Positions 7,973-17,348 of a stretch of DNA of 29,336 bases are shown in pieces. Origin of the DNA: Clostridia bacterium (lineage in GTDB: Bacteria; Bacillota_A; Clostridia; Oscillospirales; CAG-272). The position numbers were made by a program, and so were the translations under genes. A model generated the notes under the pieces. That model ran no database searches. It was not told the DNA's origin and saw nothing but the letters and a program-made list of their open reading frames with translations. Numbering within the stretch: position 1 is the first letter of the stretch; every line of letters starts with the position of its first letter. The stretch lies in the NCBI GenBank assembly GCA_017445115.1, contig JAFSUU010000068.1:1-29336 (forward strand), written 5' to 3'.

Positions 7973-10255
7973 TTATTCTTTCTCAGTCAGCAGCTTTGCG
8001 ATCTCCGCGAGAAGATCCTCTCTGTTGAAAGGTTTGAGGACATAACCGTTCATACATTCCGTCGAGTCCTCGGATTTGTCCTCGGCGAAGGCGTTGGCGG
8101 TCAGCGCAATGATCGGCATCTTCGACTTTACACCTCCGAGCGCGCGGACGGCTCTCGCCGACTCGTATCCGTCCATCACCGGCATTTGTATATCGGTCAG
8201 GAGCAGATCGAAATATCCGTCTTCCGAGCCCGCTATCATGTCGTAAGCCTGTTTTCCGTCCTCCGCTTCCTCGACGGTGTAGCCGCCGCTTTGAAGAACC
8301 AGACGCGCAATCTCACGGTTGATCCTGTTGTCGTCGGCGACAAGTATCCGTCTCGGAGCTTCCGCGCGATCCGTTTTTTTGCTTGGCAAAACAACTGCCG
8401 GGGCATCTTCTTCGGAATAATCAAAGCGGAACCGGAGCGTAAAAGTCGTGCCCTCTCCGGGAGCGCTTGTAACGTTTATTTCGCCGCCCATCAGATCTGT
8501 CATACGCTTCGTGATCGCAAGGCCGAGGCCGGTACCCTGGATCTGGCCGACTAATTCCGACTGTTCCCTTTCGAACGGGGTAAATATCTTCTTTGCGAAT
8601 TCCTCTGTCATCCCGATACCGGTATCGCTGACGCATATCCCGTAATCCGCCGACTTTCCGTCATCGTTGTCCTGAGTGACCGTGACCTTGACCGAGCCGC
8701 CCTCGGGCGTATATTTGTAAGCGTTGCTAACGAGGTTCATAAGCACCCGTCCGAGCACCTTTGAATCGCATTTAACAAACCGGTTCTTCACTCCGGAAAG
8801 ATCCGTCGTAAAATCAAGTCCTTTTCCCGCCATTTGAGACGAGAAGACGTCGTAAAGCTTCTTGAAAGCTTCCGAAAGATCGGTGCGTTTGATATCGAGC
8901 TTCGTGTTTCCGCTCTCGATCCTGCTCATTTCAAGCACGTCGTTGACGATATCGAGCATATAGTTGCCCGACGACTCTATCTTGCCGAGATACTCCTTGA
9001 CCTTTTCGGGGTCGTCGCAGTTCTTCGCTATATCGGTAAAGCCGATTATTGCGTTCATCGGCGTCCTTATGTCGTGAGACATCGCCGAGAAGAAACGCGT
9101 CTTAGCATCGTTTGCACGGCGCGCGTCGGCGAGCGCATCCTCAAGTTTACGGTTCTGCTCCGTTCTCTCTTCGTGTATCGCCGTGGTGTCGCTGACAAGC
9201 ATTATGAAGAAATTTGCCTCGGCGTTGACCGGGAAGAATGAAAAACGCTTGTAAAAGATCTCGCCGCCGTCTTCTATCTCGATGTTGACGTCCGGAATGC
9301 TGTTCTCTGCGAGATTGCGGCAAACGCAGTCAAGACACAGATTTTCGTTTACGATTTTATACTGTTCCTCTGTCGCTCTGACACGGGGCATCAGCTCGTT
9401 TTTGATATAATCGGTGTACGACCCTGTCTCTTTAGCGGGAAGTATTCCGCCCTTCTCCTTCGACGTATATCCGTTCATGACGAGATTATATTGCCCGTTC
9501 ACGACGAAAGCTATCAGGCAGTACTGCTCGGCAAGCGCGCCGTCGAGTATTGCCTTGTTGACCATTTCGTTGTTCCAGTCGCGCTCGGTGATGAACGCAA
9601 TAATGTCGCCGGTGGAAGGCTGCTCCGCCATCGAAGCCTTAAAGCGGATAAATCCGAGTTTTCCGTTCTGACGGCGTGTAAGAAAGATCCTGTAAATCGT
9701 ATCGTGACCTTCTTTGAACTGACGGATCAGGTCTTCCGCATAGATCGTACCCGGATCTTCTCTGTAAACGGTATACTTTGACCTGTTCTCGACAAAGCGG
9801 GAGAACGACTTTTCGCCGCGGTCTTCATCGTAAAGATCGGTCCCGTCAATTTCTTCGATCAGATCTTTCGTGAGGTTGACGCTGAAAACCGCGATCGAAT
9901 TCTTCGTCATACTGTCGAGATCGCTCTTCATTTCATCGAATTTTGCTTTCTGAGCCGATTCGTTCTCTATGACGCGATCCGTTATACTGTACGTCATGAG
10001 CAGGAACATGAATACGTAAACGCTTCCGCCGAACAGGATCCCGGACATGATTATATCCGGGTCGCCGAAGATGCCGACCGCGAGATATCCCGCGAGAAAC
10101 ATTATCAGAAGGACGAGCGGCACGTAAAGTAATATCTTGCTCTTGCCGATACGCTCGATCCTTTTAAGTTTGCGGGCATAGCGGAAGTACCTGACGATGT
10201 TTATCACCATCAGCGCGCTTCCGAGGTAAACCATAATCCTGCTGATCCAGTCCAT
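7973..10255 (-). CDS. Membrane-bound hybrid sensor histidine kinase with receiver domain
   Basis: This 760-residue signalling protein has three membrane helices in the first 95 residues, two PAS-like regions (about 115-235 and 240-360), and a short coiled coil. The kinase core follows. Phosphoacceptor His394 lies in SAMSHDIRTPMNAIIGF, the N-box includes Asn507 and Asn511, and the ATP-lid glycine boxes are DTGIGM (544-549) and GTGLGLA (574-580). A receiver domain begins at about 636, with acidic Asp641/Asp642, phosphoacceptor Asp688 in LLTDIQMP, Thr719 and Lys741. All catalytic residues are present. There is no phosphotransfer domain, DNA-binding domain or separate response regulator next to it, so its partner lies elsewhere. 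It has its own promoter and terminator. Confidence 0.93.
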   Translation of the reverse strand: MDWISRIMVYLGSALMVINIVRYFRYARKLKRIERIGKSKILLYVPLVLLIMFLAGYLAVGIFGDPDIIMSGILFGGSVYVFMFLLMTYSITDRVIENESAQKAKFDEMKSDLDSMTKNSIAVFSVNLTKDLIEEIDGTDLYDEDRGEKSFSRFVENRSKYTVYREDPGTIYAEDLIRQFKEGHDTIYRIFLTRRQNGKLGFIRFKASMAEQPSTGDIIAFITERDWNNEMVNKAILDGALAEQYCLIAFVVNGQYNLVMNGYTSKEKGGILPAKETGSYTDYIKNELMPRVRATEEQYKIVNENLCLDCVCRNLAENSIPDVNIEIEDGGEIFYKRFSFFPVNAEANFFIMLVSDTTAIHEERTEQNRKLEDALADARRANDAKTRFFSAMSHDIRTPMNAIIGFTDIAKNCDDPEKVKEYLGKIESSGNYMLDIVNDVLEMSRIESGNTKLDIKRTDLSEAFKKLYDVFSSQMAGKGLDFTTDLSGVKNRFVKCDSKVLGRVLMNLVSNAYKYTPEGGSVKVTVTQDNDDGKSADYGICVSDTGIGMTEEFAKKIFTPFEREQSELVGQIQGTGLGLAITKRMTDLMGGEINVTSAPGEGTTFTLRFRFDYSEEDAPAVVLPSKKTDRAEAPRRILVADDNRINREIARLVLQSGGYTVEEAEDGKQAYDMIAGSEDGYFDLLLTDIQMPVMDGYESARAVRALGGVKSKMPIIALTANAFAEDKSEDSTECMNGYVLKPFNREDLLAEIAKLLTEKE

Positions 10256-10291
10256 AACGCCACGCTCTCTTCCAGTTTACTTATTTATTTC

Positions 10292-10320
10292 AGTATAACA
10301 TACATTTACTGCCATATCAA
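10292..10320 (-). promoter_or_regulatory. Promoter of the histidine kinase gene
   Basis: On the minus strand TTGATA (10315-10320) and TATACT (10292-10297) are 17 bases apart, with an extended TGT before the -10 box. The start codon follows about 35 bases downstream. Confidence 0.75.
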
Positions 10321-10386
10321 GCGATAAATCCCATTCCGCTTCATTTTTATCTTTTTTTCGTTGACGTTCCAAAAAATATAAAACAT

Positions 10387-10412
10387 ACGGACCCGGAAAA
10401 TTCCGGGTCCGT
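10387..10412 (-). terminator. Terminator of the purine operon
   Basis: A 12-bp perfect inverted repeat (10387-10398 with 10401-10412) lies 36 bases after the purL stop. On the minus strand it is followed by ATGTTTTATATTTTTT. It closes the ten-gene purine transcript. Confidence 0.88.
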
Positions 10413-10447
10413 GCTTTCTTTTTGCCGGTTGACGTGTCCTCACCGCA

Positions 10448-13400
10448 TCATTTATAATACTTCACCGCGGCTTCAAACATCTTTATATCGTAATTGCCGG
10501 GGACGTTCTTGTAAAGCCCCGCGCCTACACGCTCGCTGTGTCCCATTTTGCCGATGACACGCCCGTCGGGAGACGTGATCCCCTCGATCGCGTACGCGCT
10601 GCCGTTCGGGTTGAAATGAATGTCGTCCGTCACGTTTCCGTCAAGATCGACGTACTGCGTCGCGATCTGTCCGTTCGCGGCGAGCGCTTTTATCACGTCG
10701 TCGGAGGCGTAAAATCTTCCCTCTCCGTGAGAGATCGGCACGCTGTATATCTCGCCGGGATTTGTCAGCGAGAGCCACGGCGATTTGTTGGATGAAACGC
10801 GTGTGCGGACTATGCGCGACTGATGGCGCGCTATCGTGTTGAAAGTCAGTGTCGGACAGTTCTCGTCCGTGTCGACGATCTTTCCGAACGGAACGAGACC
10901 GAGCTTTATCAGCGCCTGGAATCCGTTGCAGATACCGCACATAAGGCCGTCCCTCTCATCGAGAAGCTCAGTCACGCCTTCGCGAACCTCGTCGTGTCTG
11001 AAGAACGCGGTGATGAACTTGCCGCTTCCGTCGGGTTCGTCGCCGCCGGAAAATCCTCCGGGGATGAATATGATCTGCGATTTTTTGATCTCTTTTGCAA
11101 ATTCCTCGATTGACGAAGCGACGTCGCTTGCCGTGAGGTTCTTAACGACAAAGATCTTCGCCTCGGCGCCGGCTCTTTCCACCGCCTTTGCGCTGTCGTA
11201 TTCGCAGTTAGTGCCGGGGAAAACGGGGATGAGCACGCGCGGCTTTGCGCATTTCACTCTCGGCGCGGCGTATTTTTCCGCTTTATATCCGAACGCTTCA
11301 AGAGGACCGATATTCTGACTTATGTTGCAGGGGTAGACGCCCTCGAGTCTGTTCTCGTATGCGTCAAGGACTGAAGAGGCGTCAACTTTATCAGCACCGT
11401 GAGTGAACGCTCCGTCGTCGGTGACAAATCCGACGTCACGTGCGCCGGGCACCGTACCGCCGTCCGATATCTCGAGTACGAACGAGCCCTGTCCCTGAGT
11501 GAACAGCTCTTCGACCGTCACGCCGTCTGCAAAAGCAAATCCGAATCCGTTGCCGAACGACATTTTCATCACTGCCTCGGCAACGCCGCCGGACGTCACC
11601 GCGTAGCATGCGACGGCGCGACCGGATCTTTGAAGCTCATTCACCTTGTCGAAGGTCGAAATGAGAGACGACGCTGTCGGCAGACCGTTTTCGTCAAATT
11701 CGGGCGAGATCATAACGACTCTGTCGCCCGCGCGCTTGAACTCGGGAGAAACGACGTTCTCCGTCTTATCAGTCGTGACCGCGAAGGAGACGAGAGTCGG
11801 CGGAACGTCGAGCTTTTCAAACGAGCCGGACATGGAGTCCTTGCCGCCGATCGAGCCTATGCCGAGATCCATCTGCGCTCTGAACGCGCCGAGAAGCGCG
11901 GAAAGCGGTTTGCCCCAGCGTTCGGGATCGTGTCCCGGTTTTTCAAAGTATTCCTGGAAAGTTAAATAGGTGTCTTCAAAGGACGCGCCGGAAGCTATCA
12001 GCTTGCAGACCGACTCGACGACAGCGAGATACGCGCCGTGATAAGGGCTGCTCTCTGAAATATACGGATCGTATCCCCACGCCATAAGAGAGCAGTCGTC
12101 GGTATCGCCTTTTTCGAGCGAGATCTTCTGCACCATCGCCTGAACGGGCGTCAGCTGGCGCGCACCGCCGAAAGGCATCATGACGCCGCCGGCTCCGATC
12201 GTCGAGTCAAAGCGCTCGGAAAGTCCGCGTTTAGAGCAGAAGTTGAGGTCGGACGCTATGCCAACGAGATTCTCCGCAAATCCGCCGGAAACGGTACGTT
12301 TGAACGGTTTCGGGGACGCGGGCGCGATATTTATATGCTTTTTTGCGCCGTTCGAGTTAAGAAACTCACGGCTGATATCCACTATCTTTTTGCCGTTCCA
12401 CGTCATTGTGAGACGCGGCTCGTCTTTGACGACGGCGACCGGTGTCGCGGAAAGGTTCTCCTTAGCGGAGAGGGCGAGGAAGCTCTCAATGTCATCCGGC
12501 GCTACGACCACCGCCATACGCTCCTGAGATTCGGAGATCGCAAGCTCCGTTCCGTCAAGTCCCTCATATTTTTTCGGCACTGCATTCAGATCGATGTCGA
12601 GTCCGTCTGCAAGCTCGCCTATCGCGACTGAAACGCCGCCCGCGCCGAAGTCGTTGCATCTTTTGATCATCCGGGACGCCGAGGGGTCGCGGAACAGGCG
12701 CTGAAGTTTTCTCTCCTCGGGAGCATTTCCCTTCTGCACCTCAGCGCCGCAAGTCTCGACGCTTCTCGCGTTGTGAGCTTTCGACGATCCTGTCGCGCCG
12801 CCGATTCCGTCGCGGCCGGTCGCACCGCCGAGAAGGATAACGACGTCGCCAGCTACGGGGCGCTCGCGCCTTACGTTTGCCTCGGGAGCGGCTGCGATGA
12901 CAGCTCCTATCTCCATACGCTTTGCGGCGTAACCGGGATGGTATATCTCGTCTACGATGCCGGTCGCAAGACCTATCTGGTTGCCGTACGACGCATAACC
13001 CGCCGCCGCCTCGGTGACGATCTTTCTCTGAGGAAGCTTTCCGGGTATGGTCTCCGATACGGGACGTGTCGGATCCGACGCGCCGGTGACTCTCATCGCG
13101 CCGTAGACGTAAGACCTGCCGGAGAGCGGGTCGCGGATCGCGCCGCCGATACAGGTGGACGCGCCGCCGAAAGGTTCTATCTCCGTCGGGTGGTTGTGCG
13201 TTTCGTTTTTGAAGAGAAGAAGCCACGGCTCTTTCACTCCGTCGACCGTGACGTCGATCTTGACCGTGCAGGCGTTTATCTCTTCCGACTCGTCGAGACG
13301 GTCGAGCTTGCCGTGACGCTTCAGATATTTGACGGCGACTGTCGCGATATCCATAAGGCAGACCGGCTTTTTGTCGCCGACCTCCGCTCTGACTCGCATA

Positions 13401-14143
13401 TATTCGTCATACGCGTCGGAAAGCAGTTTATCTTCAAACTTCACGTCGTCGATGACGGTTAGAAAAGTCGTATGGCGGCAGTGGTCCGACCAGTAAGTAT
13501 CTATCATCCTTATCTCGGTGATAGTGGGATCGCGCCTCTCCGTCTTGAAATATTCCTGACAGAACGCAATATCGTCCGCGTCCATCGCGAGTCCGTACTC
13601 CGAGACGAAGCGTTCAAGTCCCGCGCGGTCGAGAGATATAAACCCGGTGAGCGTTGCGACTTCGGTAGGTATTCTGTACTCCGCCGCGAGCGTTTCGGGC
13701 TTTTCCATACCTATCTCGCGGGAATCCACGGGATTTATAACGTATTTTTTGAATTTTGCGATCTCGCCTTCGTCAAGGTCGCCGTATAATGCATAGACTC
13801 TCGCGCTGCGGATCGCCGGACGTTCGCCCTGCGATATGATCTGTATGCACTGCGCGGCGCTGTCGGCGCGCTGATCGAACTGACCGGGCAGATACTCCAC
13901 TGCGAAAACTGCGGCGCCCGGCAAGTCTATTTCACTTGTCGCTATGTCGAGCTGAGGCTCCGAAAATACCGTTCTGACTGCGCGCTCAAACAATTCTTCC
14001 GAAATATTTTCAACGTCGTATCTGTTGAAAAGTCTGAGGTCTTCGAGCGATGTAATCCCCAGAAGTTCTCTCGCGTCATTCAGAAGAGATCTTGCCTCAA
14101 GCGCAAGCTCTTTTTTCTTTTCGACGAAAACTCTGTAAACCAA
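10448..14143 (-). CDS. purL: Phosphoribosylformylglycinamidine synthase, fused single chain
   Basis: This enzyme makes FGAM from FGAR, ATP and glutamine, the fourth step of purine synthesis. It is the large 1231-residue form with synthetase and glutaminase in one chain, so no purS or purQ is needed. The ATP-binding region contains LLFKNETHNHPTEIEPFGGA. The class I glutaminase domain starts near residue 967, with nucleophile Cys1072 in GICNGFQ and the His1202/Glu1204 pair in MGHSERV, all intact. The start is probably the TTG at 14143: it has AGGAGG six bases upstream and gives MVYRVFVEKK, the usual N-terminus. An ATG at 14164 lies inside purD with no such site. The gene begins one base after the purD stop, so the two are translationally coupled. 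Confidence 0.96.
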   Translation of the reverse strand: MVYRVFVEKKKELALEARSLLNDARELLGITSLEDLRLFNRYDVENISEELFERAVRTVFSEPQLDIATSEIDLPGAAVFAVEYLPGQFDQRADSAAQCIQIISQGERPAIRSARVYALYGDLDEGEIAKFKKYVINPVDSREIGMEKPETLAAEYRIPTEVATLTGFISLDRAGLERFVSEYGLAMDADDIAFCQEYFKTERRDPTITEIRMIDTYWSDHCRHTTFLTVIDDVKFEDKLLSDAYDEYMRVRAEVGDKKPVCLMDIATVAVKYLKRHGKLDRLDESEEINACTVKIDVTVDGVKEPWLLLFKNETHNHPTEIEPFGGASTCIGGAIRDPLSGRSYVYGAMRVTGASDPTRPVSETIPGKLPQRKIVTEAAAGYASYGNQIGLATGIVDEIYHPGYAAKRMEIGAVIAAAPEANVRRERPVAGDVVILLGGATGRDGIGGATGSSKAHNARSVETCGAEVQKGNAPEERKLQRLFRDPSASRMIKRCNDFGAGGVSVAIGELADGLDIDLNAVPKKYEGLDGTELAISESQERMAVVVAPDDIESFLALSAKENLSATPVAVVKDEPRLTMTWNGKKIVDISREFLNSNGAKKHINIAPASPKPFKRTVSGGFAENLVGIASDLNFCSKRGLSERFDSTIGAGGVMMPFGGARQLTPVQAMVQKISLEKGDTDDCSLMAWGYDPYISESSPYHGAYLAVVESVCKLIASGASFEDTYLTFQEYFEKPGHDPERWGKPLSALLGAFRAQMDLGIGSIGGKDSMSGSFEKLDVPPTLVSFAVTTDKTENVVSPEFKRAGDRVVMISPEFDENGLPTASSLISTFDKVNELQRSGRAVACYAVTSGGVAEAVMKMSFGNGFGFAFADGVTVEELFTQGQGSFVLEISDGGTVPGARDVGFVTDDGAFTHGADKVDASSVLDAYENRLEGVYPCNISQNIGPLEAFGYKAEKYAAPRVKCAKPRVLIPVFPGTNCEYDSAKAVERAGAEAKIFVVKNLTASDVASSIEEFAKEIKKSQIIFIPGGFSGGDEPDGSGKFITAFFRHDEVREGVTELLDERDGLMCGICNGFQALIKLGLVPFGKIVDTDENCPTLTFNTIARHQSRIVRTRVSSNKSPWLSLTNPGEIYSVPISHGEGRFYASDDVIKALAANGQIATQYVDLDGNVTDDIHFNPNGSAYAIEGITSPDGRVIGKMGHSERVGAGLYKNVPGNYDIKMFEAAVKYYK

Positions 14144-14144
14144 G

Positions 14145-15413
14145 TCAATCCTCCTCTGCGGCAAGCGCTCTTGCGCCTATGTCGCGACGGTAATATGCGT
14201 TACCGAATTTTACGGTCTTTACTGTTTCATAGGATGCGGCGAGCGCGTCTTTAAGTGTATCCGCGACCTTTGTGACTCCGAGAACTCTGCCTCCGGACGT
14301 CACGAGCTTTCCGTCAGAGAGCTTTGCGCCGGCAAAATAAATGCTGTCGGCGGCGGCGTCAGGGAAAGTTATCTCAAATCCTTTTTCATAAGACGCCGGG
14401 TATCCTTCGCTCGCCATTATCACGCATGCGGAGTGCTTGTCCGAAAACTTCACTTCACACTCCGAAAGAGTTCCGTTCGTTGTCGCCTGCATTACGGAAA
14501 GAAGATCGCTTTCGAGAAGCGGCAGTACGACCTGCGTCTCGGGATCGCCGAAACGGCAGTTGTACTCGATGACTTTCGGACCGTCTTTCGTTATCATAAG
14601 CCCGAAATAAAGGCAGCCTTTGAACGTGCGTCCTTCCGCCCTCATCGCCTCGATCGTCGGCAAAAAGATCTCCCTCATGCATCTGTCGGCTACGTCAGCG
14701 GTGTAGTACGGGTTGGGCGCGACGGTACCCATGCCTCCGGTGTTGAGACCGCGGTCCCCGTCGAGAGCGCGTTTGTGGTCCATAGAGGAGACCATGGGTT
14801 TGACGCACTTGCCGTCCGTGAACGAAAGCACCGAAACTTCCGGTCCCTCGAGGTATTCTTCAATGACTATTTTCTCACCGCTCTTGCCGAATTTTTTGTC
14901 CTGCATCATCGACACGACGGCATCCCTTGCCGCCTCGCGGGTCTCCGCGATGACGACGCCCTTTCCGAGCGCGAGACCGTCGGCTTTGATGACGGTCGGG
15001 ATCGGGCACGACTCAATGTAAGCGAGCGCCGACGACATGTCATCGAACGTCTCGTATTTTGCGGTCGGGATCCCGTATTTTTTCATAAGATTTTTGGAGA
15101 AGACCTTGCTGCCCTCGATGATCGCGGCGTTCGCGTGCGGACCGAAGCAGGGTATCCCCTTTTCCTCAAGCGCGTCGACGCATCCGAGAACGAGCGGATC
15201 GTCGGGTGTGACGACAGCGTAATCTATTTTGTTCGAGACGGCGAAATCGACGATCGCGCCGATATCGGTAGCGCCGATCGGAACGCATTTCGCGTCGCGG
15301 GCAAAGCCTCCGTTTCCGGGAAGCGCGTAAATTTCATCGACGGAACCGTTCTCTTTCAGCTTTTTGATGACGGCGTGTTCCCGTCCTCCGCCTCCGACTA
15401 CGAGTATTTTCAT
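14145..15413 (-). CDS. purD: Phosphoribosylamine-glycine ligase (GAR synthetase)
   Basis: PurD joins glycine to phosphoribosylamine using ATP, the second purine step. The 422-residue length is standard. It opens with MKILVVGGGGREHAVIKKL, the nucleotide-fold start of the family, followed by ALPGNGG. ATP-grasp features are IPTVIKADGLALGKGVV, EEYLEGPEVSVL and the metal-binding region FGDPETQ. Family members of this length with no purM or purN fusion are typical of bacteria, and purM and purN are indeed separate genes here. It follows the formyltransferase gene after 18 bases and its stop codon adjoins the purL start. Confidence 0.97.
   Translation of the reverse strand: MKILVVGGGGREHAVIKKLKENGSVDEIYALPGNGGFARDAKCVPIGATDIGAIVDFAVSNKIDYAVVTPDDPLVLGCVDALEEKGIPCFGPHANAAIIEGSKVFSKNLMKKYGIPTAKYETFDDMSSALAYIESCPIPTVIKADGLALGKGVVIAETREAARDAVVSMMQDKKFGKSGEKIVIEEYLEGPEVSVLSFTDGKCVKPMVSSMDHKRALDGDRGLNTGGMGTVAPNPYYTADVADRCMREIFLPTIEAMRAEGRTFKGCLYFGLMITKDGPKVIEYNCRFGDPETQVVLPLLESDLLSVMQATTNGTLSECEVKFSDKHSACVIMASEGYPASYEKGFEITFPDAAADSIYFAGAKLSDGKLVTSGGRVLGVTKVADTLKDALAASYETVKTVKFGNAYYRRDIGARALAAEED
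14150..14155 (-). promoter_or_regulatory. Ribosome binding site deciding the TTG start of purL
   Basis: AGGAGG on the minus strand lies within the last codons of purD, six bases before the TTG at 14143. The only upstream ATG in that frame precedes this site, so the TTG start is preferred. Confidence 0.75.
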
Positions 15414-15431
15414 ATTATCTCCTGCAATTCA

Positions 15432-16619
15432 TCAATGATGGAAAAGTCTCATTCCGGTGAATGCCATCACCATACCGTATTTATCGGCACATTCGATCAC
15501 GAGGTCGTCGCGGATCGATCCGCCGGGCTCTGCAACGTATTTGACACCGCTGCGCTTTGCGCGCTCAATGTTGTCGCCGAACGGGAAGAACGCGTCGGAG
15601 CCGAGCGCGACTCCGTCGACAGCTGCAAGATAAGCCTTCTGCTCCTCGCGTGTGAACGGCTCGGGACGTGTTTTGAAATACTTCTGCCAGATACCGTCCG
15701 CGCAGACGTCTTCTTCGTTCTGATTGATGTATCCGTCTATCACGTTGTCGCGGTCGGGACGTCCGATATCGTCTCTGAACGGAAGATCCAGGACCTTGTC
15801 CGCCTGACGGAGGAACCATGTGTCCGCCTTCGATCCCGCAAGACGTGTGCAGTGGATCCTGGACTGCTGTCCGGCGCCGACTCCGATCGCCTGACCCTCG
15901 TATGCGTAGCAGACGGAGTTCGACTGTGTGTATTTAAGTGTGATGAGCGAGATGATGAGGTCGCGTGCGGCGCCTTCCGTCATCTCTTTGTTCTTTGTGA
16001 CTATATTGGTGAGAAGCTCGCGGTCGATCACGAAATTGTTTCTTCCCTGTTCGAACGTGATGCCGAAGACCTGCTTCGTCTCGCGCTCCGCGGGGACGTA
16101 ATTCTCATCTATCTTCACGATATTGTAATTGCCTTTGCGCTTCGATTTAAGTATCTCGAGAGCTTCGGGTTCATATCCGGGGGCGATCACGCCGTCGGAG
16201 ACCTCGCGTTTTATCAGCTTTGCCGTCGTGACGTCGCAGACGTCGGAAAGCGCGACCCAGTCGCCGAACGAGCACATGCGGTCGGTTCCGCGCGCTCTGG
16301 CGTAAGCGCAGGCGAGCGGAGACGCGTCAAGCTCGGGAATATCGTCGACGAAGCACGCTCTCTTAAGCTTTTCGGAGAGCGGGATGCCTACCGCCGCAGA
16401 AGTCGGGCTGACGTGCTTGAAAGAAGTTACCGCGGGAAGACCTGTCGCGCGCTTCAGTTCCTTGACGAGCTGCCAGGAGTTGAAAGCGTCGAGAAAGTTG
16501 ATATATCCCGGACGTCCGGAAAGGATCTCTATCGGAAGCTCGCTCCCGTCCGCCATATATATTTTCGCAGGTTTCTGATTGGGATTGCAGCCGTATTTGA
16601 GTTCAAATTCCTTCATCAC
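15432..16619 (-). CDS. purH: Stand-alone AICAR formyltransferase (PurH C-terminal domain)
   Basis: This enzyme transfers the formyl group of 10-formyl-tetrahydrofolate to AICAR (ZMP), giving FAICAR. In most bacteria it is one half of the bifunctional PurH. Here it is 395 residues and holds only the transformylase part. It starts at the domain boundary motif KYGCNPNQKPAKIY and keeps the catalytic Lys-His pair in TSFKHVSPTSAA, plus GVGAGQQSRIHC, SDAFFPFGDNI and QPGGS-like EPGGSIRDD. The MGS-like cyclohydrolase half is absent. The cyclohydrolase is supplied by the purO gene immediately before it, with a 4-base overlap (16616-16619). It has been called purV when separate. Its substrate is the ligand of the riboswitch at the operon head. 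Confidence 0.93.
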   Translation of the reverse strand: MMKEFELKYGCNPNQKPAKIYMADGSELPIEILSGRPGYINFLDAFNSWQLVKELKRATGLPAVTSFKHVSPTSAAVGIPLSEKLKRACFVDDIPELDASPLACAYARARGTDRMCSFGDWVALSDVCDVTTAKLIKREVSDGVIAPGYEPEALEILKSKRKGNYNIVKIDENYVPAERETKQVFGITFEQGRNNFVIDRELLTNIVTKNKEMTEGAARDLIISLITLKYTQSNSVCYAYEGQAIGVGAGQQSRIHCTRLAGSKADTWFLRQADKVLDLPFRDDIGRPDRDNVIDGYINQNEEDVCADGIWQKYFKTRPEPFTREEQKAYLAAVDGVALGSDAFFPFGDNIERAKRSGVKYVAEPGGSIRDDLVIECADKYGMVMAFTGMRLFHH

Positions 16620-17326
16620 GCGTTCACCTCGTTTTTATTGAATATTATTTCTTCGCCGCCGTCCGACCAGACGAAAAGCGATATTTTGTTGTCGCCGTCA
16701 AGCTCGCGCCAGATCTCTTCCGCAAACGCCTTCACGTCGCAGGGTACGGCGACTCTTTCCGGCTCTCCCTGAAATGACGGAAGCGGCGAACCGTTGCCGA
16801 CGTATGTGTGAATGAAATGACCGACGCCCGGTTTTGCGGGGTAAGCGAAACAGTAGCGAACACAGTCGCTGCCCTCGGCGTCGACCGATTTCAGTATGCT
16901 CATTTTATATGTGAATTTGCCGTCTTTTTTAGATAAGATCGCGCTTATTCTGGGAGTGAAGTTCGGAGCGTCCGGCTCGAATTCTCTCGTTTCGAGCGCG
17001 CCTTCGAAAGAGCCGCCGTTCTCAAGCGCGGATATGATCGTATCCGTCTGGTCGCCGTTCGTCACGACGACGTCGTCGCCCGCTTTCCCGAACGCGCGGT
17101 ATATGATAAGAGTCGGATCGGCGACTTTTGATTCGTCGAACGCCTTTGTGTAAAGTCCGTCGTTTCGCATCTCGAAAACGCGGTTGCGGGAGTTTTCGCT
17201 TCTGCCCATGATGAAGTAAGCGATGACCGCTTTTCCCTCCGGCGTTGCGCCGACGATGATGCCGCGGCCGACGTACGGGTCCGCACCGACCGTTTCTTTT
17301 ACGCTTTTCAGCTTGTAAATATCCAT
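16616..17326 (-). CDS. purO: PurO-type IMP cyclohydrolase
   Basis: This 236-residue protein closes the ring of FAICAR to give IMP, the last step of the pathway. It belongs to the PurO family first known from archaea, not to the MGS-like domain of PurH. The N-terminal stretch PYVGRGIIVGATPEGKAVIA followed by YFIMGRSENSRNRVF is typical of that family, as is the mixed alpha/beta sequence without membrane segments or cofactor motifs. It sits directly before the stand-alone formyltransferase and overlaps it by four bases. The two genes together replace purH. The pairing in one operon makes the function assignment stronger than the motif alone. Family name is from memory. Confidence 0.88.
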   Translation of the reverse strand: MDIYKLKSVKETVGADPYVGRGIIVGATPEGKAVIAYFIMGRSENSRNRVFEMRNDGLYTKAFDESKVADPTLIIYRAFGKAGDDVVVTNGDQTDTIISALENGGSFEGALETREFEPDAPNFTPRISAILSKKDGKFTYKMSILKSVDAEGSDCVRYCFAYPAKPGVGHFIHTYVGNGSPLPSFQGEPERVAVPCDVKAFAEEIWRELDGDNKISLFVWSDGGEEIIFNKNEVNA

Positions 17327-17348
17327 TTTTATCGTCCTTTCCGACTAT

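Noticed and set aside
14433..16772. A 779-codon open frame on the plus strand opposite purD and purH
   Set aside because: The encoded sequence is Arg/Asp/Val-rich with no recognisable domain, and both genes on the other strand are well-known enzymes. It is a codon-usage shadow.
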